A program made the translations under genes and the position numbers. The notes under the pieces were generated by a model that saw only the letters and a program-made list of their open reading frames with translations, searched no databases and was not told the DNA's origin. This document shows, one piece after another, positions 8,880 through 17,529 of a stretch of DNA of 64,000 nt. This DNA comes from Amycolatopsis xylanica. GTDB lineage: Bacteria > Actinomycetota > Actinomycetes > Mycobacteriales > Pseudonocardiaceae. Positions within the stretch are counted from its first letter, which is position 1, and each line of letters begins with the position of its first letter. The stretch lies in contig NZ_FNON01000011.1 of the NCBI RefSeq assembly GCF_900107045.1, positions 124,001 through 188,000 of the forward strand, read 5' to 3'.

Positions 8880-8984
8880 GATAAAGCGGGCTTTATCCCG
8901 GTGCTTTTCCGGGATAAAGCCCGCTTTATCCCACGCTGAGATAAAGCCCGCTTTATCCCGGACTGAGATAAAGCCCGCTTTATC
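8880..8984. repeat. Four tandem hairpin units between convergent genes
   Basis: GATAAAGC-NN-GCTTTATC is present at 8880-8897, 8913-8930, 8940-8957 and 8967-8984 (start spacings 33, 27 and 27 bp). The first copy has GG at its centre and the others CC, so it is the flipped version. The units fill nearly all the space between the stops of the S1 protease and the M1 peptidase and can act as terminators in both directions. There are no U-tracts. Each perfect palindrome is also a possible protein-binding site. Confidence 0.8.
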
Positions 8985-8993
8985 CCGGGTGCG

Positions 8994-10463
8994 CTAGGCG
9001 GCGCGCCAGTCCGGATGTCCCGGCATCGGCGGCAGCGTTCCCTTGCCGTAGAGCCAACTCCGCAGGAACGGCCCGAGATCCTGACCGGCGACCCGTGACG
9101 CGGTCGCGATGAACTGCTCGGTACTGCCCGTGCTGTCGTGGTTCTCGGTCACCCACGCCCGCTCGATCCGCTCGAACACCGCGTCGCCCACCTGCTGCCG
9201 CAACGCGTACAGCGTCAGCGCGCCGCCCGCGTAGACACCCTCGGAGAACGGCCGGTCGTCGGACCCGCCGAAACTCGCCGGGTCGGGCGCGGCGACCGGC
9301 CCGTACTTCTCGAGCCAGTGCTTCCGATGCACTTCATAGGCGTGGCGCGCGTTCTGTTCGACGGTCGAGCGGCCATGCGCTTCGTTCCACGCCCATTCGT
9401 AGAACCTGGCGTGGCCTTCGCTCAGCCACAGATCGGACCAGCGGGCAGGCGCGACCGAATCGCCGAACCACTCGTGCACGATCTCGTGCGCGACCGTGCC
9501 GTCGACCCCATTGGCCTCGTAGTTCTCCGGCGTGAGCTGACCGGCGCTGAGCCACGTGAGTCCCTGGGTTTCCAGCGCACCGCCAGTCGGCGTCGCGTAG
9601 ACACCCGCTATCGAGCCAGGAAACCGGCCCAGCCGCCGCTCGAGGAATTCGATCGCCTCCGGAAAGGTCTTGTCCAGCTGGGGAAGGACCGCGTCGGCCA
9701 GGTCCGACGGCACCGCGTACCGCAGGTCGATCCCGTCCGGGCCGCTCCGGTGCACGACGGTGAACGGGCCGACCCCGACCTGCAGCAGCTGGGTGGCCAG
9801 CGGCCGGGGTTCGTCGAACACGCGCGTCGTGCGCTCCCCCGACACCGTGGTCGACACGAGTTTCCCGTTCGCGACGGAGTTCGCCGATCCCGTAGTGGTG
9901 ATGGAGACCGTGGTCGGCGCCTTCGCCGACGGATGGTCGTCCACCGCGAGCACCCGCCGCGCGCCGACCGGCTGGTTGTGGAGTTGGATGTAGTTCCCGG
10001 CACGCCACATGCCGTTGACGAGGTCTTCGGGCTTGCTCGGCGGATTCTTTTCCAGGTCCGGCGCGGTGTTGAAGACCGTGACGCTCACGGTGAACCGGGC
10101 CCCGTCGCGGATCGGCCGCAGCGGGGTGATGACCAGTTCACCGTCCGAAGTGGACTGCCAGGTCGCCGGTTTCCCGTCGACCTTGACCTCGCGCACCCGC
10201 GGGCCGAGCAGGTCGAGATCGAAGCGGGACAACGATTGCGTCGCGCGCAGGCTCAGCACCGACGTCGCGGTGTAGGTCTCCAGGTCCGCGGGGAAGTCGA
10301 AGGACAGCCGCTGCCGTTCGACCCGGTAGCCGCCGTTGCCCGCGTTCGGCCACAGCGCGTCGCCCACCCCTGGCGCGCCAGGGGTGGGCGACGCGAACGC
10401 CGGTGGCCCGGTGAGCAGCAAGGCCGTCACGATCGTGCCCAGTGCCCATGGTTTTCTTTTCAT
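8994..10463 (-). CDS. Secreted M1 family zinc metallopeptidase
   Basis: 489 residues from the ATG at 10463, which places a signal peptide (MKRKPWALGTIVTALLLTG) at the very start; a GTG nine codons upstream is possible but less natural. The beta-rich N-terminal domain is followed by the gluzincin motif H326-E-I-V-H330 with the third zinc ligand E349 in LSEGHARF, exactly the HExxH-18-E spacing. A catalytic Tyr is expected further on. Family members are aminopeptidases. The length is short for M1, so the C-terminal HEAT domain is missing. Its stop abuts the hairpin array at 8880-8984, and a 40-bp palindrome lies within its 5' coding end. Confidence 0.9.
   Translation of the reverse strand: MKRKPWALGTIVTALLLTGPPAFASPTPGAPGVGDALWPNAGNGGYRVERQRLSFDFPADLETYTATSVLSLRATQSLSRFDLDLLGPRVREVKVDGKPATWQSTSDGELVITPLRPIRDGARFTVSVTVFNTAPDLEKNPPSKPEDLVNGMWRAGNYIQLHNQPVGARRVLAVDDHPSAKAPTTVSITTTGSANSVANGKLVSTTVSGERTTRVFDEPRPLATQLLQVGVGPFTVVHRSGPDGIDLRYAVPSDLADAVLPQLDKTFPEAIEFLERRLGRFPGSIAGVYATPTGGALETQGLTWLSAGQLTPENYEANGVDGTVAHEIVHEWFGDSVAPARWSDLWLSEGHARFYEWAWNEAHGRSTVEQNARHAYEVHRKHWLEKYGPVAAPDPASFGGSDDRPFSEGVYAGGALTLYALRQQVGDAVFERIERAWVTENHDSTGSTEQFIATASRVAGQDLGPFLRSWLYGKGTLPPMPGHPDWRAA
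10356..10395. repeat. Perfect 40-bp palindrome inside the M1 peptidase coding region
   Basis: The two 20-nt halves are exact reverse complements with no loop. It encodes the residues just after the signal peptide (TPGAPGVGD region). Such a long perfect palindrome in a coding sequence is not expected by chance and would form a strong hairpin in the mRNA near the start of translation. Confidence 0.85.
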
Positions 10464-10514
10464 GCCACGAGCCTGTCGGCGCCCCACCACCGCGGTATCG
10501 GCCGATCGGCCGGG

Positions 10515-11063
10515 TCAGGTCGCCTTTCGGCCGTCGATCGACTCACGCAGGATGTCGGCGTGCCCGGCGTGCTGCGCGGTTTCGGCGATCACGTGCAGCA
10601 GCACCCGCCGGGCGCTGCGCACCGAGCCCGGCTCGTTCCACGGCGCGTCCGGCAGCGGCTGCGTGGCCGACAAGTCGACAGTCTCGACGATCTCCTCGGT
10701 GCGCGCCGCGACCTTCTCGTAGCGGGCGAGGATCCCGGCGAGCGTGTCACCCGGCAGCATCTGGAAGTCGTTCTGATGGTCGATCGCCCACTGCGGATAC
10801 TCGCGCGCGGTGCCCGCCGCGAAATCGGCCCAGGTGACGCCTTCGGGCAGGTCGAAGTTCATCGCAGACGGCCCTTCGACGATGAACCGCTGCCACGACT
10901 CTTCGATGGACGCGACGTGCTTGATCAGTCCACCGAGTGACAGCGCGCTGACCGTCGGACGCTCGCCGAGCTGGTTATCGCCGAGGTCCTGGACGGTCTT
11001 GATCAGCGCGGATCGGGCTTCCGCGAGTTCGGCGATGAGGTCGGCTCGTTCGTTCTGTGTCAT
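10515..11063 (-). CDS. DinB/DUF664-family protein
   Basis: 182 residues. A four-helix-bundle protein of the DinB superfamily: the metal-site histidines are visible as LIKHVASIEESW in the second helix and HVIAETAQHAGHADILRESI near the end. Members are often metal-dependent thiol transferases (mycothiol or bacillithiol type) or of unknown function. The ATG at 11063 was chosen over a GTG at 11111 because the family starts there. It is divergent from the WYL regulator across 63 bp, a common pairing in actinomycetes, so it is probably controlled by it. Confidence 0.85.
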   Translation of the reverse strand: MTQNERADLIAELAEARSALIKTVQDLGDNQLGERPTVSALSLGGLIKHVASIEESWQRFIVEGPSAMNFDLPEGVTWADFAAGTAREYPQWAIDHQNDFQMLPGDTLAGILARYEKVAARTEEIVETVDLSATQPLPDAPWNEPGSVRSARRVLLHVIAETAQHAGHADILRESIDGRKAT

Positions 11064-11126
11064 GAGAGGAACCTTCGCAGAGGTAGAGGACAGGGTGTGG
11101 CCTCTTCTCATGGCAGGATCGAATTC

Positions 11127-12053
11127 ATGCCGAAAACTTCAGCACGGCTGCTGTCCCTGCTCTCACTGCTGCAAGCGCGCCGGGACTGGCCGGGCGCGCT
11201 GCTGGCCGAGCGGCTCGAGATCAGCCAGCGCACGGTGCGCCGCGACGTCGACCGACTGCGCGAACTCGGCTATCCCATCCAGGCGATCAAGGGCCCCGAC
11301 GGTGGGTATCGCCTGGACGCGGGCGCGGACCTGCCGCCGCTGCTGTTCGACGACGACCAGGCGGTCGCGCTCGCCGTCGCGCTCCAGATCGCCACCACCT
11401 CGGGCGCCGGGATCGAGGAGGCCGCGGCGCGGGCGTTGACCACCGTCCGGCAGGTCATGCCCGCGCGGCTGCGTCATCGCATCGACCTGCTCCAGGTGAC
11501 CGCGATCGCCCCGCCGCAGCAGGCCGACAGCGCCGTGCTCATGACGCTGTCCGCCGCCGTCCACGCCTGCGAGGTGCTGCGGTTCGACTACGACGGTCAG
11601 CAGCGGCGCAAGGTGCAGCCCCATCATCTGGTCACCAGGGCGGGCCGGTGGTACCTCGTCGCCTGGGACCTCGACCGCGACGACTGGCGCATCTTCCGCG
11701 CCGACAAGATCGAGCCGCGCACGCCGACCGGGCCGCGCTTCACCCCGCGCGACCTCGAAGACGTGACGGCGTTCGTGGCCAGCCGTTTCCAAGGCTCCGA
11801 AGCGGGCTGGCCCTGCTACGGCGAGGTGATACTCGACCGGCCTGCCGCCGAGGTCACCCGCTTCGCCGGCGACGGCGTCCTCGAAGAACTCGCCGACGGC
11901 CGCTGCCGGCTCACACTGGGTTCCTGGTCATGGACGGCGCTCGCGGCGACACTCGGCCGGTTCGACGCGGACCTCGAAGTCATCGGACCCGCAGAACTGC
12001 GCGAAGCCTTCGCGACGCTGGCGAGCCGCTACGCCCAGGCCGCGTCCGGCTGA
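11127..12053 (+). CDS. DeoR/YafY-type regulator with WYL domain
   Basis: 308 residues. The N-terminal HTH_11 domain (about 1-58) contains RLEISQRTVRRDVDRLRELG. The WYL domain (about 130-205) contains GRWYLVAWDLDRDDWRIFR, and a WCX-like C-terminal domain follows. WYL regulators bind small ligands or nucleic acid. The start at 11127 was chosen over 11097 because the family begins at MPKTSARLLSLLS. It is divergent from the DinB gene. Its last 25 nt overlap the convergent LAL regulator gene. Confidence 0.88.
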   Translation: MPKTSARLLSLLSLLQARRDWPGALLAERLEISQRTVRRDVDRLRELGYPIQAIKGPDGGYRLDAGADLPPLLFDDDQAVALAVALQIATTSGAGIEEAAARALTTVRQVMPARLRHRIDLLQVTAIAPPQQADSAVLMTLSAAVHACEVLRFDYDGQQRRKVQPHHLVTRAGRWYLVAWDLDRDDWRIFRADKIEPRTPTGPRFTPRDLEDVTAFVASRFQGSEAGWPCYGEVILDRPAAEVTRFAGDGVLEELADGRCRLTLGSWSWTALAATLGRFDADLEVIGPAELREAFATLASRYAQAASG

Positions 12054-14734
12054 GCGTCGCGGAGCTGCTTGCGTGAGGTGATCCCGAGCTTGCCGAAGAT
12101 CTTGCGCAGGTGCCATTCCACCGTGCGGGGACTGAGGAACAGCCGCGTGCCGATCTCGGGGTTGGACAGGCCGTCGCGGGCGAGCCTGGCGATCTGCGCC
12201 TCCTGCGCGGTGAGCTCGTCGGTCGGCTCGACGGTCCGCTTGCGCGCGGTCTCCCCGGTGGCGGCCAGCTCGCGCCGCGCGCGGTCGGCGAAGGCGTCGA
12301 GGCCGAGCATGGTCAGCAGGTCGTGGGCCTTCCGCAGCTGCTCACGGGCGTCGACACGGCGGCCTTCCCTGCGCAGCCATTCGCCGTAGAGCAGGTGAGC
12401 GCGGGCGAGGTCGGTGCGCACCGGCGTGCGCGCGAGCAGGTCGATCGACTCGCGATACAACCGGTCGGGCTCGCCTTCACCGGTCAGCGCCTTGACCCTA
12501 GCCTCGATGCCCAGCGCCCACGCGGTCGGTATCGCCTGGGCGCGCTCGCCGACCTGGGTGCATGCGGCGGCCAGCAGTTCCTTGTCCCCGGTCCGGCTGG
12601 CCGCCTCGGCCAGCTCGGCGGCGACGAGCGTCTGATGCCCGACCGCGTCGCGCTCGAACGCGCGCCGGGCGGCGTCCCGCGCCTCGTCATGGCGCCCGAG
12701 TCCGTTGCAGAGCACCGCTCTCGCGTAGTCACCGAAGAGCACCACACGGCCTTGACCTCGCGCGCTGGCCTGCCGCGCGGTGGCCGTGATGTGCCCGTTC
12801 GCGTCCTCGTGACCGCGGAACGCGGCGAGCAGGATCGCGGTGAACCCGACCGTCTCGCCGCCGGTCATCTCGGCGACCAGGCGGTCTTCGCCGATCAACG
12901 CCTCCGCTGCCGCCAGGTTCCCGGCCAGCACCTCGTGGTTGGCGAGGAAGTTGAGCGCGAACTGCAGCTGCACGAGAGCACCGCTCTCCCGCGCGAGCCG
13001 GACCTGACGGGTCGCGAACAGGTGCCCCGCCTCGAAATCCAGCACCTCCGTGGCGATGGTCCCGCCCGCCCGGTTCCCCAGCAGCCACAGCATCCGGCCG
13101 ACGTCTTCGGTGCCGTCGTCCAGCGCGCGCACGGCTTCGAGCGCTCGAGTCAGCACCGGCGCCGCGGCCACGTAGCCGTCGGTGAGCCGGGTGGCGAGCC
13201 CGTCGAGCACGAGGTCGACGACATTCGGCGGGCCGGACGGCGTGGACCGCGCGGCTGCCGCCGCTTCCGCCATCCCCGTGCCCGCCCAGATCGCGGCGCC
13301 GAGCGCTTCCAGATAAGCCTCACGCTCATCGAGCCGCCCGGCCGCGCGCAGCAACAGCCGGGCCGCGTCGCTCCCCCGCCGCTGATCGAACGCGATCTGC
13401 CCGCGCAGCCGTTCCACCTCGGCGTCCCGGCGCGCGTCGGGCGGCCCCGCGTCGACCGAAACCAGCAGTCCGAGCGCCGCTTCGAACACCCCGGCCTCAC
13501 GTTTCGCCTTGGCCGCTTCGAGTTCACGCCGCGCGCGGCGCGCGGGCTCCGGCGTGAGCAACGCGGCCTGCTCGAGGAAAGCCGCCGCGGCGACCCGCCC
13601 GCCCCGCGCCGACGCCCGCACGGCCGACCGTTCGAGATCGGCCGCGACGTCCTCATCGGGTGAGACCGTGGCCTGCGCGCGATGCCAGGCCCGGCGGTCG
13701 GGGTCGACCTCGGCGTCGGTGGCCGCCGCGAGCACGCGGTGCACCTCCTGCCGCTCGGCCGGGGTCGCCGACCGGTAGACCGCCGACCGCACCAGCGGAT
13801 GCCGGAACCGGATCCGCGACCCGAACTCGATCAACCCGGTCGCCTCGGCGGCCGCCGCCGGATCGGCGCCCAGCCCCAGCAAACCCGCCGCACGCCACAA
13901 CAGCGTCGCGTCACCCAGCGGCTCGGCCGCGGCGGTCAGCAGCAAGCGGCGAGTGTCGGCGGGCACCGGTTCCAGTTGCTTGAGGAAGCACTGCTCTATC
14001 CGCCCCGCCAGCGAATCCGGCTGCTCGAACCCGTCGACCAGCTCGGCCGCCGTCCAAGCCCGCGGCAACTCCAGCAGCGCGAGCGGGTTTCCGTGCGTCT
14101 CGGCGACGATCCGATCGCGAACCCGGCTGTCGAGCGGCCCCTTGATCACCGAGTCGAGCAGCGCACGGGCCTCCGGCTCGCCGAGTCCCCGCACCTCCAG
14201 CTGCGGCAGGTCCGCGAGATCCAGCTCGGGATTGGCCTCCCGCAACGCGAACACCAGCGCGATCTGCTCCGCCAGCAACCGCCTGGCGACGAACGCGAGG
14301 ATCTGCGCGGACATCTGGTCCAGCCACTGCGCGTCGTCGACCAGGCACATCAGCGGCTGGTCCTCGGCCACCTCGGCCAGCAAGGTCAACACGGCCAGTC
14401 CGACCAGGAACCGGTTCGGCGTTGCCCCGTCGGTCAGCCCGAACGCGGTCCCGAGCGCCGTCCGCTGCGGCCCCGGCAACCCCTCGATCCGATCGAGGTA
14501 GGGCGCGCAGATCTGATGCAGCCCGGAGTAGGCGAGCTCCCGCTCCGACTCGACCCCGGTCGCCCGCGCCACCCGGCAGTCCACCGCACGCGCCGCGAGA
14601 TAGTCCAGCAGCGCGCTCTTGCCGATGCCCGCCTCACCCCGCAGCACGAGCGCCCGCCCCGCACCGGCCCGCGCACTGTCCAGCAGCCGATCGAGGATCT
14701 CCCGCTCGCCGTCCCGGCCGACCAGCTCCGACAT
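12029..14734 (-). CDS. LAL-type (large ATP-binding LuxR) transcriptional activator
   Basis: 901 residues from the ATG at 14734. The N-terminal STAND ATPase has Walker A GEAGIGKS (residues 33-40) and Walker B LMCLVDDAQWLD. A long helical repeat region resembling TPR makes up the middle. A LuxR HTH closes the protein (about 835-895; LTAQEAQIARLARDGLSNPE and SPRTVEWHLRKIF). Such proteins resemble MalT and often act as pathway-specific activators of secondary metabolism. It is divergent from the glyoxalase-like gene (118 bp between starts). Whether it acts on the polyketide locus 15 kb or more away is not known. Confidence 0.92.
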   Translation of the reverse strand: MSELVGRDGEREILDRLLDSARAGAGRALVLRGEAGIGKSALLDYLAARAVDCRVARATGVESERELAYSGLHQICAPYLDRIEGLPGPQRTALGTAFGLTDGATPNRFLVGLAVLTLLAEVAEDQPLMCLVDDAQWLDQMSAQILAFVARRLLAEQIALVFALREANPELDLADLPQLEVRGLGEPEARALLDSVIKGPLDSRVRDRIVAETHGNPLALLELPRAWTAAELVDGFEQPDSLAGRIEQCFLKQLEPVPADTRRLLLTAAAEPLGDATLLWRAAGLLGLGADPAAAAEATGLIEFGSRIRFRHPLVRSAVYRSATPAERQEVHRVLAAATDAEVDPDRRAWHRAQATVSPDEDVAADLERSAVRASARGGRVAAAAFLEQAALLTPEPARRARRELEAAKAKREAGVFEAALGLLVSVDAGPPDARRDAEVERLRGQIAFDQRRGSDAARLLLRAAGRLDEREAYLEALGAAIWAGTGMAEAAAAARSTPSGPPNVVDLVLDGLATRLTDGYVAAAPVLTRALEAVRALDDGTEDVGRMLWLLGNRAGGTIATEVLDFEAGHLFATRQVRLARESGALVQLQFALNFLANHEVLAGNLAAAEALIGEDRLVAEMTGGETVGFTAILLAAFRGHEDANGHITATARQASARGQGRVVLFGDYARAVLCNGLGRHDEARDAARRAFERDAVGHQTLVAAELAEAASRTGDKELLAAACTQVGERAQAIPTAWALGIEARVKALTGEGEPDRLYRESIDLLARTPVRTDLARAHLLYGEWLRREGRRVDAREQLRKAHDLLTMLGLDAFADRARRELAATGETARKRTVEPTDELTAQEAQIARLARDGLSNPEIGTRLFLSPRTVEWHLRKIFGKLGITSRKQLRDAQPDAAWA

Positions 14735-14852
14735 GCCCGCAACCCTAGCGCGGCCAGTGTCCCCCGCACCCTGGCCAGTGTGTCTCACTGGCGCGAGCGC
14801 ACCCCTGGCGGAGCCACGCTTGTCGTACCGCTCCAGAAGAAAGGGAAACACC

Positions 14853-15275
14853 ATGGACATGAAGCTCGAAGCAGTGGTCCTGCCGGTCACCGACGTCGAC
14901 CGCGCCAAGCACTTCTACAAGGCACTCGGCTGGCGCGAGGACGCCGACTTCCCCCTCGGCAACGGCAACCGCGTCGTCCAGCTCACCCCGCCGGGCTCCC
15001 CCACCTCGATCCACCTCGGCATCGGCATCACCACCGCCGAGCCCGGCTCCACCCAGAACCTCTACCTGGTGGTCACCGACATCGAGAAGGCCACCGCGGA
15101 GCTCACCGAGCACGGCGTGACGGTCTCCGAGATCTACCACCGCGACGCCACCGGCGCCAACGCCCCCGGCCCCGACCCGGACCGCCGCAGCTACAACTCC
15201 TTCGCCACCTTCTCCGACCCCGACGGCAACTCCTGGCTCCTCCAGGAGATCACCGAGCGCCTCCCCGGCCGCTGA
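14853..15275 (+). CDS. VOC (glyoxalase/bleomycin-resistance) family protein
   Basis: 140 residues. Two beta-alpha-beta-beta-beta units of the vicinal-oxygen-chelate fold: LEAVVLPVTDVDRAKHFY opens the first and FATFSDPDGNSWLLQEI closes the second, with the metal Glu in LLQEI. Family members are lyases, dioxygenases or antibiotic-binding proteins; the substrate cannot be read. AAAGGGAAA precedes the ATG. The 51-residue gene at 15295 follows after 19 bp and encodes what is usually the tail of this protein in related genomes. Confidence 0.88.
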   Translation: MDMKLEAVVLPVTDVDRAKHFYKALGWREDADFPLGNGNRVVQLTPPGSPTSIHLGIGITTAEPGSTQNLYLVVTDIEKATAELTEHGVTVSEIYHRDATGANAPGPDPDRRSYNSFATFSDPDGNSWLLQEITERLPGR

Positions 15276-15294
15276 CCCGAAAGGACCCTTGGCC

Positions 15295-15450
15295 ATGACC
15301 GTGGTCTACACCTCCACAACCGACCTCGAACAAGCCCTCCGCCGGGCGGCCACCGCCCACGGCGAGCACGAAAAGGAACTCGGCCACTACGACGAAGCCT
15401 GGCCCGTCTGGTACGCCGAATACATGGCCCGCGAACAGGCCCAGCCGTGA
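15295..15450 (+). CDS. Small acidic protein resembling the detached tail of VOC proteins
   Basis: 51 residues beginning MTVVYTSTTDLEQALRRAAT and containing HYDEAWPVWYAEYM. A motif of this type (helix rich in Ala, His and Glu, then WPxWYAxYM) is, as I recall it, commonly fused to the C terminus of actinobacterial VOC proteins. Here it is a separate gene with its own ribosome site (AAAGGA) 19 bp after the VOC stop, so the two products probably act together. A strong hairpin follows immediately. Confidence 0.6.
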   Translation: MTVVYTSTTDLEQALRRAATAHGEHEKELGHYDEAWPVWYAEYMAREQAQP

Positions 15451-15455
15451 CCCCG

Positions 15456-15490
15456 CGCTGGGGCACCTCCGCCAGGGAGGTGCCCCAGCG
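15456..15490 (+). terminator. Intrinsic terminator-like hairpin after the VOC operon
   Basis: CGCTGGGGCACCTCC (15456-15470) pairs perfectly with GGAGGTGCCCCAGCG (15476-15490) across a 5-nt loop, starting 5 nt after the stop of the small gene. Confidence 0.75.
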
Positions 15491-15619
15491 AATACACCCT
15501 GCCCTGTCTGTCGCCTCGCTGTGGGTTCCTCAGCGGGGGACGAGAACTGCCGCTCATTCGCGCTCTCCAGCTGGACTTTCACCGTCGGCCGCGCACGGAC
15601 CCGCAGCCGACCGTAACGA

Positions 15620-15844
15620 CTACGGTCGCTGGTCCGAATGGCCAGTGGATTGCTTTTCGCGAACAACAGTGCCGAGGTACTTGCCGTCCTTCGTGACCGC
15701 ATCGGCGTCGTTCCACGGAAACCAGCCGATCCAGGCCGCTCCTCGGAGCCCGCTTACTTCTGCCCACCAGGGGTTCCAAGCGCACCCTTCCGGCTTTGCA
15801 TACATTCCCACGTCTTTCCGGTTCATGAGCTGCTGGAAGGTCAA
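15620..15844 (-). CDS. Small Trp-rich hypothetical protein
   Basis: 74 residues from a TTG start with an AAAGGGCGG ribosome site. The sequence has a balanced composition unlike a shadow frame, with NPWWAEVSGLRG and WIGWFPWNDAD. I do not recognise the family. It lies immediately upstream of the first HNH gene and points away from it. The surrounding 450 bp is somewhat less GC-rich in feel than its neighbours and may be acquired DNA. An ATG six codons in is another possible start. Confidence 0.4.
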   Translation of the reverse strand: MTFQQLMNRKDVGMYAKPEGCAWNPWWAEVSGLRGAAWIGWFPWNDADAVTKDGKYLGTVVREKQSTGHSDQRP

Positions 15845-15974
15845 CCGCCCTTTCTGTCCAAATAGGACGCTGAGAACCTCGAGAAGGAGACTGCTTCAAG
15901 GTTGAAGCGGAAAACGAAGAAAGCCCCGGTGTGTCTAGTGGCATATGACTCTGAACACGCGTAGCATGGAAGGC

Positions 15975-17237
15975 ATGATCAGCACCGAAAGTCCTGACAC
16001 CGCAGCACCACCGGAGTGGTGGCGCTGCGACAAAGACACGCTGCTGCTCGCCTACGTCGCCCGGGAGCGGGAGAAACGGCGCCTGGAGGCCGAGCAGGGG
16101 CAGATCCTCGCCGAGATCGAGTCTCGTGGGGTGAAGGAGGTGACCGGTTACGCGACGGTGCCGGGGATGCTGGTCGATTGGGTGCAGATCAAGCACTCCG
16201 AAGCCAAAGCCCGCGTCGACCGTGCCCGAGCCCTGAACCCCCGGCAGGACGGCGGCACCCGGATTCCCGCGCTGGCACCGCATGCCGCGGCCGCGGCATT
16301 GAATGGTGATCTCGGGGCGGCGCAGTTGGATCCGATCATCGCCGCCCTGGGCGCACTACCACCCACAATCTCAGCCGAAGACCGCGACACCGGTGAGCAG
16401 ATTCTGGTGAATCTCGCCCGCACCGCAGGGCCTCGGCAGATCAGCCACGCGGCGAAAAACCTGCGGGATCGGCTCGACCCGGACGGGCGCGAGCCGAAAG
16501 ACCCGGATCCGGCCGAGCCGCGTCATGAACTCGGGTTCGTGACCCATCGCGACGGCACCCACGGCATAAAGATCAAAACCGATGCGGACACCATCGCCCG
16601 GCTCAAAGCCACCCTGGACCCACTCGCCAAACCCCGCCCCGCGTCTGAAGAAGAAGGCCGCGACACCCGCTCGCAATGGGAACGGTTGGGGGATGCGTTC
16701 GCCACCTTCGTCCGTATCGGCATGGGCAACCCCGATATCCCGAGCCAGGCCGGGGACAGTGTGCATGTCGTCGTCACCGTCGGCCTCGACGAACTCAAGA
16801 CCGGCATCGGACGCGCCTGCCTCGATCTGGTCGGAGACATTAGCGCCACCGAAGCACGCCTGCTCGCCTGCGACTGCAAAGTCATCCCGGTCACCCTCGG
16901 CTCTCACGGCGAACCACTGGATGTGGGCCGGGCGCAACGCCTGGCGACACCGGCACAACGGCGCGCGTTGGCCATCCGCGATGGTGGGTGCGCCTTCCCG
17001 GGATGTGATGCGCCGCCGCAGCAATGCACCGCACACCACATCGTTTTCTGGGCACACCACGGAGAAACCCGGATCGACAATCTCGTGCTGCTCTGCGGAC
17101 GGCATCACCGGCTGATCCACAACAGCGACTGGGACGTACGCATCGCCAGCGACGGATATCCCGAGTTCATTCCCCCGGCGTTCATCGACCCCGCACGCAC
17201 ACCCCGCCGCAACACCATGCACACCACCACAACCTGA
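15975..17237 (+). CDS. DUF222/HNH endonuclease, REP13E12-like (copy 1)
   Basis: 420 residues. The DUF222 helical domain (about 20-290) is followed by a complete zinc HNH motif: CAFPGCDAPPQQCTAHHI, then TRIDNLVLLCGRHHRLIHN. The family corresponds to the REP13E12 repeat proteins of mycobacteria, which recur in genomes and serve as prophage attachment regions. Copy 2 at 55631-56893 is the same length and almost identical but inverted. An in-frame ATG at 15945 exists. I chose 15975 because the two copies diverge sharply between the two ATGs and agree from MISTES on. Confidence 0.88.
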   Translation: MISTESPDTAAPPEWWRCDKDTLLLAYVAREREKRRLEAEQGQILAEIESRGVKEVTGYATVPGMLVDWVQIKHSEAKARVDRARALNPRQDGGTRIPALAPHAAAAALNGDLGAAQLDPIIAALGALPPTISAEDRDTGEQILVNLARTAGPRQISHAAKNLRDRLDPDGREPKDPDPAEPRHELGFVTHRDGTHGIKIKTDADTIARLKATLDPLAKPRPASEEEGRDTRSQWERLGDAFATFVRIGMGNPDIPSQAGDSVHVVVTVGLDELKTGIGRACLDLVGDISATEARLLACDCKVIPVTLGSHGEPLDVGRAQRLATPAQRRALAIRDGGCAFPGCDAPPQQCTAHHIVFWAHHGETRIDNLVLLCGRHHRLIHNSDWDVRIASDGYPEFIPPAFIDPARTPRRNTMHTTTT

Positions 17238-17387
17238 TCGCAAGCAAGCCGGTGGCCTTCACCCGCACTCGGCGCGATGCTTCCAACACGTGCGCAGCAG
17301 AGACCGGAAACGCCCCTCGCCGCGCGACCCCCGGCTACAGCCACGGGCACGGGCGCAGAGCCCAGGAATCCACCCCGCCGCCGCGCA

Positions 17388-17416
17388 GGCTTTCGGCCAC
17401 CCAGCGGCCGAAAGCC
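17388..17416 (+). terminator. Hairpin downstream of HNH copy 1
   Basis: GGCTTTCGGCC and GGCCGAAAGCC form a perfect 11-bp stem with a 7-nt loop. The same hairpin, longer, follows HNH copy 2 (55474-55518), so it belongs to the repeated unit rather than to this location. Confidence 0.7.
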
Positions 17417-17529
17417 CAGCCATCAACCATCCCGGGGCCGCCCCTCGCAAACCTCGGCCGAACCACCATGCCGCCGACCACCTACCCGATCACCCTCACT
17501 GCCCCCATCGCACCCCACGACCACGGCAG

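Noticed and set aside
8880..8984. CRISPR-like appearance of the repeat array
   Set aside because: Repeats are 18 bp and themselves perfect palindromes, spacers are 9-15 bp and similar, and no cas genes are near.
9138..10940. 600-codon plus-strand frame opposite the M1 peptidase
   Set aside because: Shadow of the peptidase and DinB genes. The minus strand has the signal peptide and zinc motif.
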